Positions 51,854-59,681 of a stretch of DNA of 64,000 nt are shown here, one piece after another; position 1 is the stretch's first letter, and each line of letters begins with the position of its first letter. Both the position numbers and the translations under genes were made by a program. Origin of the DNA: DAIOEK01 sp963828285 (GTDB lineage Bacteria > Chloroflexota > Anaerolineae > Anaerolineales > Anaerolineaceae); the NCBI GenBank assembly GCA_963828285.1, contig CAWHEB010000005.1, forward strand, positions 1-64,000, in the 5' to 3' direction. Under the pieces are notes generated by a model. It saw only the letters and a program-made list of their open reading frames with translations, did not search any database and was not told the origin of the DNA.

Positions 51854-52156
51854 ATGGATGAACAAAATCAACCGATAACAAATAAGCAGCGCCTGGTAAA
51901 TCTGACGATAGTCGGTATTATCAGCCAGGTTGGCTGCCTGACGCTGGTGATCATCCTGCTGGCATTATTTGGCGGGATGTTTATAGATAACAGAATGGGT
52001 ACCAAACCATGGTTTACAGTCGGTTTGATCCTGGCATCCATTCCGGTCAGTCTGGGGTTGATGATCATTATTGTTAGAGCCGCTTTGAAAAAAATAAAGC
52101 CAGGCAACCCGAAGCAAGCTGTAGAGGAGGTAAGTGACCTTGGAAAAAACTCGTAA
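51854..52156 (+). CDS. AtpZ/AtpI-like F0F1 ATPase-associated membrane protein
   Basis: 100 aa with two transmembrane helices (about 18-40 and 52-74) joined by FIDNRMGTKPWFTV, as in the ATPase gene1/AtpZ family. In other bacteria these proteins assist c-ring assembly or form a magnesium/calcium channel with AtpI. It is first in the atp operon. Its 3' end overlaps the atpB start region. Confidence 0.8.
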   Translation: MDEQNQPITNKQRLVNLTIVGIISQVGCLTLVIILLALFGGMFIDNRMGTKPWFTVGLILASIPVSLGLMIIIVRAALKKIKPGNPKQAVEEVSDLGKNS

Positions 52157-53118
52157 ATGGCGTTGGGGTGTAAATCGCTGGTTCATTCTCGTATTTGTTG
52201 TATTGGGAATAATCACTTCCGGGATCTACGCTCCCCTGTTACCCCACATTCAGGTTGCCCCTGAGCGGATCTCGTCGACGCCCCTTTTCACTTTACCGGT
52301 CATCGGCGATTTTTACATGACGAATACGCTTCTGGCGACATTCATTGTGGATATCATTTTGTTACTGATCGCACTGGCTGTGCGAAAAGCAACCAGCAGC
52401 GGCAGCATGGTTCCTGGTGGAATATCCGGTGCAGTGGAAGCTTTGCTGGAGACACTCTATAACCTGACCGAATCTACTGCAGGAAAATGGGCAAAGACCA
52501 TCTTCCCTTATTTTGCCACGATCACCATGATGGTCTTGTTTGCCAACTGGTTGGAACTCATCCCAGGTGTGGATAGTATCGGTATTCTGGAACACAGCGA
52601 ACATGGTTACTTGATCAAAGATCTTTGGCCAGGAGTAGCAGCGGTCATCAAAGGCGAAGCTGCTGGTGGTGAGTTGGGCATCGTTAGTCCCATATGTCCG
52701 GGTACCATCCACAGACTTGAATTTCACCGCAGCCCTGGCTGTTGTCTCGGTTATTATGACCCAGGTGATTGGTTTACGAGCACAGGGTCCAAAATACCTG
52801 TTCAAATTCTTCAATGTGACCACATTGTTTACCAAACCAGGTATGGGCGCGATGGATCTGGCAATCTCCATTCTTGAGCTCATCTCGGAAATATCCAAAT
52901 TGTTATCGTTCAGCATGAGGTTGTTCGGCAATATATTTGCAGGATCGGTTCTCTTATTCCTGGTCGGCTCACTGGTTCCGGTGTTTGCACAATCACTGGT
53001 TCTGGGATTTGAATTCTTTATCGGATTAATCCAGGCAATCGTATTTGGTATGTTGACCATGATCTTCATGTCCATGGCAACCCACGGACATGGCGGCGAA
53101 GAAGAACACGCCGAGTAA
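52137..53118 (+). CDS. atpB: ATP synthase subunit a (one frameshift in this sequence)
   Basis: Membrane stator of the proton path. The first frame starts with TTG 52140 (MEKTRKWRWG...), or GTG at 52134, and runs through HIQVAPERI, FVVDIILLL-type helices and FANWLELIPGVDSIG. After GGELGIV the frame changes to VPYVRVPSTDLNFTAALA and continues to the stop at 53118. One extra T at 52684-52685 explains the shift. The essential arginine lies in SFSMRLFGNIFAG. Corrected length is about 326 aa. The exact start is uncertain (52134-52140). Confidence 0.88.
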
Positions 53119-53163
53119 AAACAATAATTGCTATTTTCTACCTAATCAGGAGGTTTGAAGAAG

Positions 53164-53400
53164 ATGACTGGTGATCTAGTACAAGCAGCGAAATTTATTG
53201 GCGCAGGTCTTTCCATGATCGGTGCGTTAGGCGCAGGTGTAGGGATCGGTTTGAGCGTACAAGGCGCGTTAGGCGGCATGGCTCGCAATCCGGATACTTA
53301 CGGAACACTGCTCACCAATATGATCCTCGGGATCGCATTCTCTGAGGCTATCGCGATTTACTGTCTGGTAATCGCATTCTTGATGCTGTTCGTTCTGTAA
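53164..53400 (+). CDS. atpE: ATP synthase subunit c
   Basis: Rotor-ring subunit, 78 aa from ATG 53164 with aggaggtttgaag upstream. Two helices: GALGAGVGIGLSVQGALGGMARNP, then GIAFSEAIAIYCLVIAFLM with the ion-binding glutamate. The residue after the glutamate is Ala, and no glutamine stands at the first-helix sodium position, so this looks proton-type and not sodium-type. Confidence 0.95.
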   Translation: MTGDLVQAAKFIGAGLSMIGALGAGVGIGLSVQGALGGMARNPDTYGTLLTNMILGIAFSEAIAIYCLVIAFLMLFVL

Positions 53401-53412
53401 GAGGAGGTCCCC

Positions 53413-54150
53413 TTGGAGAAACTAGGTTTAAACCTCGGATATTTACTGGTACAGATCCTCAACTTCGCGATCATCTTCGTGGTGCTTCGCGCCTGGGTAT
53501 ACAAACCTGTCTTGCGGATGTTGGACAAACGCCGCGAAGCAGTCGCAAAGGGTCTGGAAGACGCCCGCATCGCCGCCGAAGCGCGCGCAAATGCTGAAGG
53601 TGAAGCTCAGAAGATCATCTCTGAAGCCCAGGCAAAAGCCAGCGTTGTCATACGTGAAGCGACGGATCGCGCTGCCCAAGCTGTCAAAGACCTGAAAACT
53701 CAGGCAGAATCTGAAGCTGCCAAAGCTCGTGAAGACGCAATCGCTGAAGCAACAGCCGAACGGGACAAGATGCTGGGCGAAGTCCGTGGACAGGTTTCTG
53801 CTCTGGCAATTTCTGCCGCACATAAACTGGTTGGAGAAGCCCTGGATGAAAAACGCCAGCGCGAATTGCTGCAGGAGTTCTTCTCAGGTGTGAAGAGCGG
53901 CAAAGTATTTGTCCTTGAAGGTCAAGCACTGAAAGCTGGTCCGACGATGGTCACTAGTGCGCTGCCCCTCACGGATGCTGAAAAAAGCTCTATTCAGAAG
54001 GACCTACTCGATAAAGCCGGAGCCAACGTGGAAGTGGTCTATGATGTTGATCCTTCCATCCTGGGTGGACTGAAGATCAAAGTCGGCGATAAATTGATCG
54101 ACGGCTCAGTTGCCGGTCAACTGGACGCTTTAAAAACACATTTACAATAA
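53413..54150 (+). CDS. atpF: ATP synthase b-delta fusion (subunit b plus delta C-terminal domain)
   Basis: 245 aa in one frame. Residues 1-30 are the membrane anchor of subunit b (YLLVQILNFAIIFVVLRAW) and about 30-165 form the long b coiled coil, rich in Ala, Glu, Arg and Lys. The final about 65 residues (VTSALPLTDAEKSSIQ...DPSILGGLKIKVGDKLIDGSV) match the C-terminal domain of delta. The helical N-terminal domain of delta that caps the alpha subunits is not seen. A b-delta fusion is known in mycobacteria, where delta is complete. ggaggtcc precedes TTG 53413. It is the last gene of the operon; atpA, G, D and C are absent. Confidence 0.9.
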   Translation: MEKLGLNLGYLLVQILNFAIIFVVLRAWVYKPVLRMLDKRREAVAKGLEDARIAAEARANAEGEAQKIISEAQAKASVVIREATDRAAQAVKDLKTQAESEAAKAREDAIAEATAERDKMLGEVRGQVSALAISAAHKLVGEALDEKRQRELLQEFFSGVKSGKVFVLEGQALKAGPTMVTSALPLTDAEKSSIQKDLLDKAGANVEVVYDVDPSILGGLKIKVGDKLIDGSVAGQLDALKTHLQ

Positions 54151-54167
54151 TTATTCAGAATTGAGAG

Positions 54168-54200
54168 ATCCCTCCTCGAGCATTTGAGGGGGGATTTTTT
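54168..54200 (+). terminator. Intrinsic terminator of the atp operon
   Basis: Stem atccctcctc / gaggggggat (one G-T pair), loop of 8 nt, then TTTTT. It confirms that the F0/stalk genes form a closed unit without F1 genes. Confidence 0.88.
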
Positions 54201-54268
54201 GATTCTGCAAGGGATGAACAACCAGGTTAAAACTGGTAAAATGAATCAAGTTCGGTAAGGAGGCTGCC

Positions 54269-55843
54269 TTGACAGGATTTTTGAAGCAGACAGTGAAACA
54301 ATTATGTGAAGCCACTCCTATTTCTTATGAGGGAGATATGCCTGAAGTGAAGGTATCCGGTATCGCTTATGATTTGAGGATAGTTAAACCGGGAGATATC
54401 TTCATCGCGCTGACTGGGGGAAACCAGGATGCACATCAATATATCCCCATGGCTGCATCAAGGGGAGCAGTCTGCGCTATCGGCAGCAAACCCATCTCCG
54501 AAATTGAAATCCCTTACCTGCAAGTGACTGATACACGATTGGCGCTGGGTTACCTATCCGCTGCTTTTTATGGATTCCCATCACGAAGCCTGACAGTCAT
54601 TGGTGTTACCGGTACGGATGGCAAGACGACAACCTCCAACATCATTTATCAGATCCTGCTCAACGCGGGAATCCGGGTCGGGATCATCTCAACAGTAAAC
54701 GCAGTGATCGGCGATGAAATCCTAGATACCGGATTTCATGTCACCACGCCTGAAGCTCCCGACATTCAAAGATATCTCGCGCGGATGGTGACTGCCGGTT
54801 TGACCCATGTGATCCTGGAGACAACATCCCATGGACTGGCGCAGGAACGGGTAACCGGCGTGGAATATGATCTGGGAGTGGTGACCAACATCACCCACGA
54901 ACACCTGGATTTTCACGGCAGCTATGAGAACTACCGCGCTGCAAAAGGGAAACTGTTCACCAACCTGGTCCAACCCAAGAATAAAATTCACGCAATTGAA
55001 CCGGCTGCCATACTCAATATGGATGATGCATCATACCCATATCTGAAATCGATCAGTGCATTAAAACAAATTAGTTATGGTTTCGATCTCAATGCGGAAT
55101 TCCGGGTGCAGCATTGGCAAATGACCCCGGCAGGCATGCAATTTAAGATTGAACATAACGGCAAGTCCATCGAGATCACCTGCCCATACATTGGAAAATT
55201 CAATATCTCAAATTGTCTGGCTGCCATCTCTGCAACCGTTGGCGGGCTGGGAATTGATTGGGGAACCGTTACAGCTACATTATTGAAACTCCCGCCTGTT
55301 CCGGGGAGGATGGAAGTAATCAACCTGGGACAGGATTTCACCGCCATAGTGGATTTTGCGCATACTCCCAATGCATTACGGGTTGCTTTGCAAACTGCCA
55401 GGGAATTGACAAAAAATCGGGTCATCGCGGTGTTTGGATCAGCAGGATTGCGCGACCGGGAGAAGCGCCAGATGATGGCGGAGGTCAGTGCTGAACTAGC
55501 GGACTTGAGCATCCTGACGGCGGAAGATCCGCGGACAGAATCGCTGGATCAGATCCTCGATGAAATGGCTGTAGGCGCCGAAGCGAAAGGTGCGGTACCG
55601 GGAAAAACCTACTGGAAAGTGCCAGACCGCGGCGATGCGATACGGGAAGGAATCAAAATAGCGGAACCCGGCGATCTAGTGATTGCATGTGGGAAGGGTC
55701 ACGAGCAAAGCATGTGCTTTGGGGAGATCGAATATCCGTGGGATGACCGGACAGCCATGCGGGCAGCGCTGGCTGAACTTCTGGGGATAAGCACTGCGGA
55801 AAGCATGCCGCAATTACCTACCAGCCGAAAGGCAGAAGCTTAG
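54269..55843 (+). CDS. murE: UDP-MurNAc-tripeptide synthetase (MurE-type Mur ligase)
   Basis: ATP-dependent ligase that adds the third residue to the UDP-MurNAc dipeptide in peptidoglycan synthesis; 524 aa, cytosolic. TTG 54269 is supported by taaggagg at 54256-54263. The N-terminal domain binds UDP-MurNAc, the P-loop TGTDGKTTT is near 120, and TTPEAPD and NITHEHLDFHGSYENY are conserved. In the C-terminal domain the residue-selecting loop reads AEDPRTE where diaminopimelate enzymes have DNPR, so the Arg is kept but Asn is not. An extended -10 TGGTAAAAT lies 27 nt upstream. No other mur genes are near. Confidence 0.9.
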   Translation: MTGFLKQTVKQLCEATPISYEGDMPEVKVSGIAYDLRIVKPGDIFIALTGGNQDAHQYIPMAASRGAVCAIGSKPISEIEIPYLQVTDTRLALGYLSAAFYGFPSRSLTVIGVTGTDGKTTTSNIIYQILLNAGIRVGIISTVNAVIGDEILDTGFHVTTPEAPDIQRYLARMVTAGLTHVILETTSHGLAQERVTGVEYDLGVVTNITHEHLDFHGSYENYRAAKGKLFTNLVQPKNKIHAIEPAAILNMDDASYPYLKSISALKQISYGFDLNAEFRVQHWQMTPAGMQFKIEHNGKSIEITCPYIGKFNISNCLAAISATVGGLGIDWGTVTATLLKLPPVPGRMEVINLGQDFTAIVDFAHTPNALRVALQTARELTKNRVIAVFGSAGLRDREKRQMMAEVSAELADLSILTAEDPRTESLDQILDEMAVGAEAKGAVPGKTYWKVPDRGDAIREGIKIAEPGDLVIACGKGHEQSMCFGEIEYPWDDRTAMRAALAELLGISTAESMPQLPTSRKAEA

Positions 55844-55844
55844 T

Positions 55845-56390
55845 ATGCGCTTAAAACGGATGAGTTTGGGTGTCAAAATTCTGGGATTCATTTTCATTTC
55901 CGGATTTGTCCTCATTGGAGGGTACACACTCATCACAGGAATCAGTGGGACAGCGAGATCGTTGGAGAGCAATAACTGGCCAACGGTGTCCGGGAAGGTC
56001 ATCCTTTCGAGGGTGGTGGAAAGCAAAGGAGCAGGCGAGAGTGCGCTTACTTCGTATTATGCAGACATCGCTTTTACCTATGCAGTCAACGGGAAAGAGA
56101 TCACATCAGGGATGGTTTCCATGTCTGACCTGATCTCAACGGACAAAAGCTATCATGAGAAGCTGGTGGCAAAGTATCCACAGGATGCCAGGGTGACGGT
56201 CTTTTACAATCCGAACAATCCAAGGGATGGGGTCCTCGAACCCGGGTTTACCGGTGACCTGTTCATTCCGCTGATCGTAGGTGGGGTTGTATTTTTATTG
56301 GGGGTGGGAATGCTGGTTGGATGGATCCTTTTCGTTCGGAAAGGCGACCGAGGGGGAGAGCTGACATTAAAGGATATGGAAAAGATGTAG
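55845..56390 (+). CDS. DUF3592 membrane protein
   Basis: 181 aa, one base after murE. An N-terminal transmembrane helix (about 12-32) is followed by an extracytoplasmic beta-rich domain with NWPTVSGKVILSRV, ADIAFTYAVNGKEI and VTVFYNPNNPRDGVLEPG, all typical of DUF3592, and a C-terminal helix (about 146-168) with a charged tail. Its function is unknown. Probably co-transcribed with murE. Confidence 0.8.
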   Translation: MRLKRMSLGVKILGFIFISGFVLIGGYTLITGISGTARSLESNNWPTVSGKVILSRVVESKGAGESALTSYYADIAFTYAVNGKEITSGMVSMSDLISTDKSYHEKLVAKYPQDARVTVFYNPNNPRDGVLEPGFTGDLFIPLIVGGVVFLLGVGMLVGWILFVRKGDRGGELTLKDMEKM

Positions 56391-56488
56391 GTGATTTATT
56401 TCACACATCTGAAAAGATCACTTGATTCTCTGGCTAGAAAAAGTTACATTGTGAGAGATGCTTCGCTACGCTCAGCATGACAGGAACA

Positions 56489-56518
56489 AAAACAGGACTC
56501 TCCCGAGAGTCCTGTTTT
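56489..56518 (-). terminator. Bidirectional terminator after pnp
   Basis: Stem aaacaggactct / agagtcctgttt with loop cccg. On minus it is followed by gtttttgttcc, ending pnp transcription. The right arm also gives a T-run on plus, so it can end read-through from murE. A REP-like relic lies beside it at 56450-56482. Confidence 0.85.
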
Positions 56519-56543
56519 GATTGTATTTAGTAATTGTTGAGTC

Positions 56544-58781
56544 TTATCTGCGGAAACCACCACGGTCACCACCGGGACGACCACCGCGATCGCCACCTGG
56601 ACGACCACCACGATCACCACCGGGGCGTCCGCCGCCGGGTCTTCCACCGGATGAAGGTCGTTTGCTGTCGCGGGCTTTAGCTTCTTCAGCGGTCCAGCCT
56701 TCGAGAACAGCCTGGCGGGAAAGACGGATCTTGCCCTGTGGATCGATATCCACTACCATTACGCTGATCTCATCACCCATGCTAACCACATCTTCCACCT
56801 TCTCGACTCGTTCGGAGTCCAGTTGAGATATGTGCACCATACCGTCCAAATTGGGAAGGATCTCGACGAAAGCGCCGAAATCGGCAATGCGGACAACCTT
56901 ACCAGTGTAGATACGACCGATCTGAGGAGTCTCTGTTAGAGCCTCAATCCGTTCACGAGCCAAACCTTCGCTGACACCGTCAGTCGCGGCAATGAATACG
57001 GTACCGTCGTCACCAATGTCGATCTTGGTATTGGTTTCTTCCTGAAGTGCACGGATATTCTTTCCACCTGGACCAATGATGGCGCCAATCTTATCGATGG
57101 GAACTTTGATGGTCGTGATCCGAGGAGCGTGAGGTTTCAGTTGAGGACGAACCTCTGGAATAACCTCGAGCATGATGCCAAGGATCTTCAGACGAGCTGT
57201 GTGAGCCTGAGTAAGTGCATCAGCCATGATGGCGGGAGTGATGCCCTTGACTTTGATGTCCATTTGCAAGGCAGTGATGCCTGCTTCAGTACCGGCAACT
57301 TTGAAATCCATGTCGCCGAGATGATCTTCGAGACCTTGTATGTCAGTGAGGATTCTGTAAGCCGAGCCATCCATAACCAATCCCATGGCCACACCAGCCA
57401 CAGGAGCTTTGATGGGTACACCGCAGTCCATCAGTGCCAGGGTTGATCCGCAGACGGATGCCATGGATGATGATCCATTGGAAGCGAGTACTTCGGATAC
57501 CAGGCGTAAAGTATAGGGGAAGACCGATTTGGCCGGGATGACGGGCAGGAGGGCGCGTTCAGCTAGTGCGCCGTGACCGATTTCGCGACGACTCTGTCCA
57601 CGCAGTGGTTTTACTTCACCGGTTGAATATGGAGGGAAATTGTAGTGATGGATGTAGCGTTTTGACTCATTCGGATTGAGAGAGTCGATTTCCTGAGCTT
57701 CCTTGGGAGTTCCGAGAGTGGCCAGGGTGACCACCTGGGTCTCACCACGGGTGAACAAGCCTGAGCCATGAGCGCAGGGGCTGGCGCCAACTTCGCACCA
57801 AATCGGACGAATTTCGTCGAGGGCGCGACCATCAGGACGTTTTCCGTCTTTAATGATCCGTTCGCGAACGATATTTTTGTAAGTTTCTTCAAAAGCACCT
57901 TTTACCAATTTGGCTTTGGCGGCATCTTCTGCTGCCAAGTCAGTGACTACTTTTTCTTCCAGTTCATCCACTGTGTCGTAGAGTTCAGCTTTGGTATGAG
58001 GACGATCGAGGACGGCAACCAGTTCGGATTTGACCGCTGCGGATACTTTCTTGAGGAGATCCTGATCGGCTTCGGCGACTTTGATATCTTTTTTGGTCTT
58101 GCCGATCTCGGCAGCCATCTTTTCCTGCATGGCAACAATGGGCTGAATGGATTCATGTCCGAATTGGAGCGCTTTGAGCATGACATCTTCAGGAACTTCG
58201 GCGGATCCACATTCGACCATGAGGATAGCATCTTTTGTCCCCGCAAGGCGAAGGTCGAGATCAGATGCATCTATTTGAGCATAAGTTGGGTTGACAATGA
58301 AATCGCCATTGACCCGGGCAATACGAACTGCGCCAACGGGGCCATCCCAGGGGATGTCTGAGATCATCAGTGCGGCTGATGCCGCATTGATGGCCAGGAT
58401 ATCCAGCGGATGAACACCATCTGCGGAGAGGGTGAAAAGGATGACCTGAACCTCATTGCGCATTTCCTGGTTGAAGAGGGGGCGCAGAGGACGGTCGGTT
58501 AAACGACCGGTGAGAATGGCATCTTCGGTTGGACGACCTTCACGGCGGAAGAAGGATCCGGGGATCTTTCCGCTGGCGTAAAGTCGCTCTTCGTATTCCA
58601 CAGAGAGAGGGAAGAAGTCGATGCCATCGCGGACACCACCCATGGTGGCGGCTGCAAAGACGATGGAATCGGCGAGACGGAGTGTAACAGATCCACCTGC
58701 CTGTTGGGCCAATTTTCCGGTTTCATACGTGAGTGTATCTCCACCGACAGTGGCTGAGTAAATATGACTTTCTGGTTTCAT
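56544..58781 (-). CDS. pnp: Polyribonucleotide nucleotidyltransferase (PNPase) with RGG-rich tail
   Basis: Phosphorolytic 3'-5' exoribonuclease, trimeric, part of RNA decay; 745 aa from ATG 58781 (MKPESHIYSATVGGD) with agggaaacacac upstream. A start 26 codons earlier adds non-homologous residues. Two RNase PH domains (FFRREGRPTEDAILTGRLTDRPLRPLF; RRE..HGALAERAL with active-site segments), a KH domain (IGPGGKNIRALQEET) and an S1 domain (GRIYTGKVVRIADFGAFVEI) follow in order. The last about 36 residues are GGRPGGGRPGGDRGGRPGGDRGG-like repeats encoded by a 24-nt tandem DNA repeat. It follows rpsO as in many bacteria. Confidence 0.96.
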   Translation of the reverse strand: MKPESHIYSATVGGDTLTYETGKLAQQAGGSVTLRLADSIVFAAATMGGVRDGIDFFPLSVEYEERLYASGKIPGSFFRREGRPTEDAILTGRLTDRPLRPLFNQEMRNEVQVILFTLSADGVHPLDILAINAASAALMISDIPWDGPVGAVRIARVNGDFIVNPTYAQIDASDLDLRLAGTKDAILMVECGSAEVPEDVMLKALQFGHESIQPIVAMQEKMAAEIGKTKKDIKVAEADQDLLKKVSAAVKSELVAVLDRPHTKAELYDTVDELEEKVVTDLAAEDAAKAKLVKGAFEETYKNIVRERIIKDGKRPDGRALDEIRPIWCEVGASPCAHGSGLFTRGETQVVTLATLGTPKEAQEIDSLNPNESKRYIHHYNFPPYSTGEVKPLRGQSRREIGHGALAERALLPVIPAKSVFPYTLRLVSEVLASNGSSSMASVCGSTLALMDCGVPIKAPVAGVAMGLVMDGSAYRILTDIQGLEDHLGDMDFKVAGTEAGITALQMDIKVKGITPAIMADALTQAHTARLKILGIMLEVIPEVRPQLKPHAPRITTIKVPIDKIGAIIGPGGKNIRALQEETNTKIDIGDDGTVFIAATDGVSEGLARERIEALTETPQIGRIYTGKVVRIADFGAFVEILPNLDGMVHISQLDSERVEKVEDVVSMGDEISVMVVDIDPQGKIRLSRQAVLEGWTAEEAKARDSKRPSSGGRPGGGRPGGDRGGRPGGDRGGRPGGDRGGFRR
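56547..56650 (-). repeat. 24-nt tandem repeat encoding the PNPase RGG tail
   Basis: About three copies of a 24-nt unit (encoding GGDRGGRP) plus partial units at the 3' end of pnp. Tandem coding repeats of this kind can change copy number by slippage without shifting the frame. An RG-rich tail is expected to bind RNA. Confidence 0.75.
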
Positions 58782-58956
58782 TTTGTGTGTTTCCCTGTTT
58801 GGTTCCACCCTGGTCAGGGACTGAAGAATGAAGAGGAAACTTTCCCATGCATGCTTCAATACCTAACCAGATGGTTGAGTTGAATATTCAGCACAATGCT
58901 GACTTCTATATTGTAACCGATTTTACTTTTCCCGGATGAGGTTGTGGAGGGTAATA

Positions 58957-58990
58957 AAAAAACAGGCGACAGTAATGTCACCTGTTTACT
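58957..58990 (-). terminator. Terminator or processing hairpin between rpsO and pnp
   Basis: On minus the stem aaacaggtgaca / tgtcgcctgttt (one G-T pair, loop ttac) is followed by TTTTTTT. It lies 20 bp after the rpsO stop. In E. coli this junction carries both a terminator and RNase III processing; here the structure fits a terminator with partial read-through. Confidence 0.8.
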
Positions 58991-59010
58991 GGACTGGAAG
59001 AGACGTATTC

Positions 59011-59283
59011 TTACTTTTTTCGGATATTCAAGCGTTCGGTGATCGCGAGATAACGGGGATAATCTTCGCGGCGAAGATATGCGAGTAAACGGCGGCGCTG
59101 GCCAACCATTTTGAGCAATCCACGGCGTGAGCTGTTATCGAGCTTGTTGGCGCGGAGGTGCTCAGTGAGTTGGGTGATGCGTTTGCTGAGGATAGCGATC
59201 TGGACATCGGGGGAACCGGTGTCGGAATCGTGACGATGGAAATCGGTGATCAGTTGGGATTTTAATTCTTTATTCAATGGCAT
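59011..59283 (-). CDS. rpsO: 30S ribosomal protein S15
   Basis: S15, 90 aa, central-domain binder of 16S rRNA. FHRHDSDTGSPDVQIAILSKRI and LLKMVGQRRRLLAYLRREDYPRY are canonical. ATG 59283 has aaaggagc upstream on minus. It precedes pnp in the classical rpsO-pnp order. Confidence 0.97.
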   Translation of the reverse strand: MPLNKELKSQLITDFHRHDSDTGSPDVQIAILSKRITQLTEHLRANKLDNSSRRGLLKMVGQRRRLLAYLRREDYPRYLAITERLNIRKK

Positions 59284-59365
59284 GACAATGCTCCTTTAGA
59301 TGGTTTTGGCAAGTCTCCAAGCAGGCAGCTTTGAAACCGCTTGCAAGGTCCAGTCAGTGGGGAAG

Positions 59366-59371
59366 ATTATA
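59366..59371 (-). promoter_or_regulatory. -10 box TATAAT upstream of rpsO
   Basis: TATAAT on minus in the context TTGTGTTATAATC, about 85 nt before the rpsO start. A -35 is not convincing. It shares the 216-bp spacer with the kdp control region. Confidence 0.4.
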
Positions 59372-59445
59372 ACACAAGTAAAAGGGCACTGGACAGGGGT
59401 TATTGAGCGAAAGATCAGGCAAATATATCAATATTAAAAATTAAT

Positions 59446-59479
59446 CTTAACACCATCTTAACTCAGGAATCTGTATAAC
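59446..59479 (+). promoter_or_regulatory. Direct-repeat operator and -10 of the kdp operon
   Basis: CTTAAC occurs at 59446-59451 and again at 59457-59462, an 11-bp period typical of OmpR/KdpE/PhoB-type response-regulator boxes. It lies where a -35 would be. A -10 TATAAC follows at 59474-59479. The first small kdp frame starts at 59500. Control by a KdpE-like activator is inferred; kdpDE are not in the window. Confidence 0.45.
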
Positions 59480-59499
59480 TCAATTGGATAGGAGAAACA

Positions 59500-59589
59500 A
59501 TGCGTGACCTTATAGCTCTAACTTCGCTCATATTATTTTTTGTTATTACATTACTTTTCATCAAAGGAATAGAAAAGTTAAAGGATTAA
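59500..59589 (+). CDS. Small kdp-associated membrane protein
   Basis: 29 aa, MRDLIALTSLILFFVITLLF and then a short charged end IKGIEKLKD: one transmembrane helix. ggagaaac precedes ATG 59500. It sits 2 nt before kdpF in the same direction. Short one-helix frames of this type occur upstream of kdpF in several phyla, as far as I recall, so it may be a real accessory peptide. Its role is unknown. Confidence 0.6.
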   Translation: MRDLIALTSLILFFVITLLFIKGIEKLKD

Positions 59590-59591
59590 CT

Positions 59592-59681
59592 ATGTCACCA
59601 ATATATTTGATCGCGGGAGTGATATCCCTTCTTCTTATTATTTATCTCTTTGTTGCACTTCTCAAACCGGAGATTTTCTAA
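59592..59681 (+). CDS. kdpF: K+-transporting ATPase subunit KdpF
   Basis: 29-aa one-helix stabilising subunit: MSPIYLIAGVISLLLIIYLF ending ALLKPEIF, which fits the KdpF C-terminal pattern (AL..PE.F). It shares one base with kdpA (TAATG). It is too short for most ORF filters. Confidence 0.8.
   Translation: MSPIYLIAGVISLLLIIYLFVALLKPEIF

Noticed and set aside
50340..53118. Programmed ribosomal frameshifting in nuoN and atpB
   Set aside because: No slippery heptamer or downstream pseudoknot is visible, nuoN would need three events, and similar one-base shifts occur in unrelated genes. Sequence error or slippage mutation is simpler.
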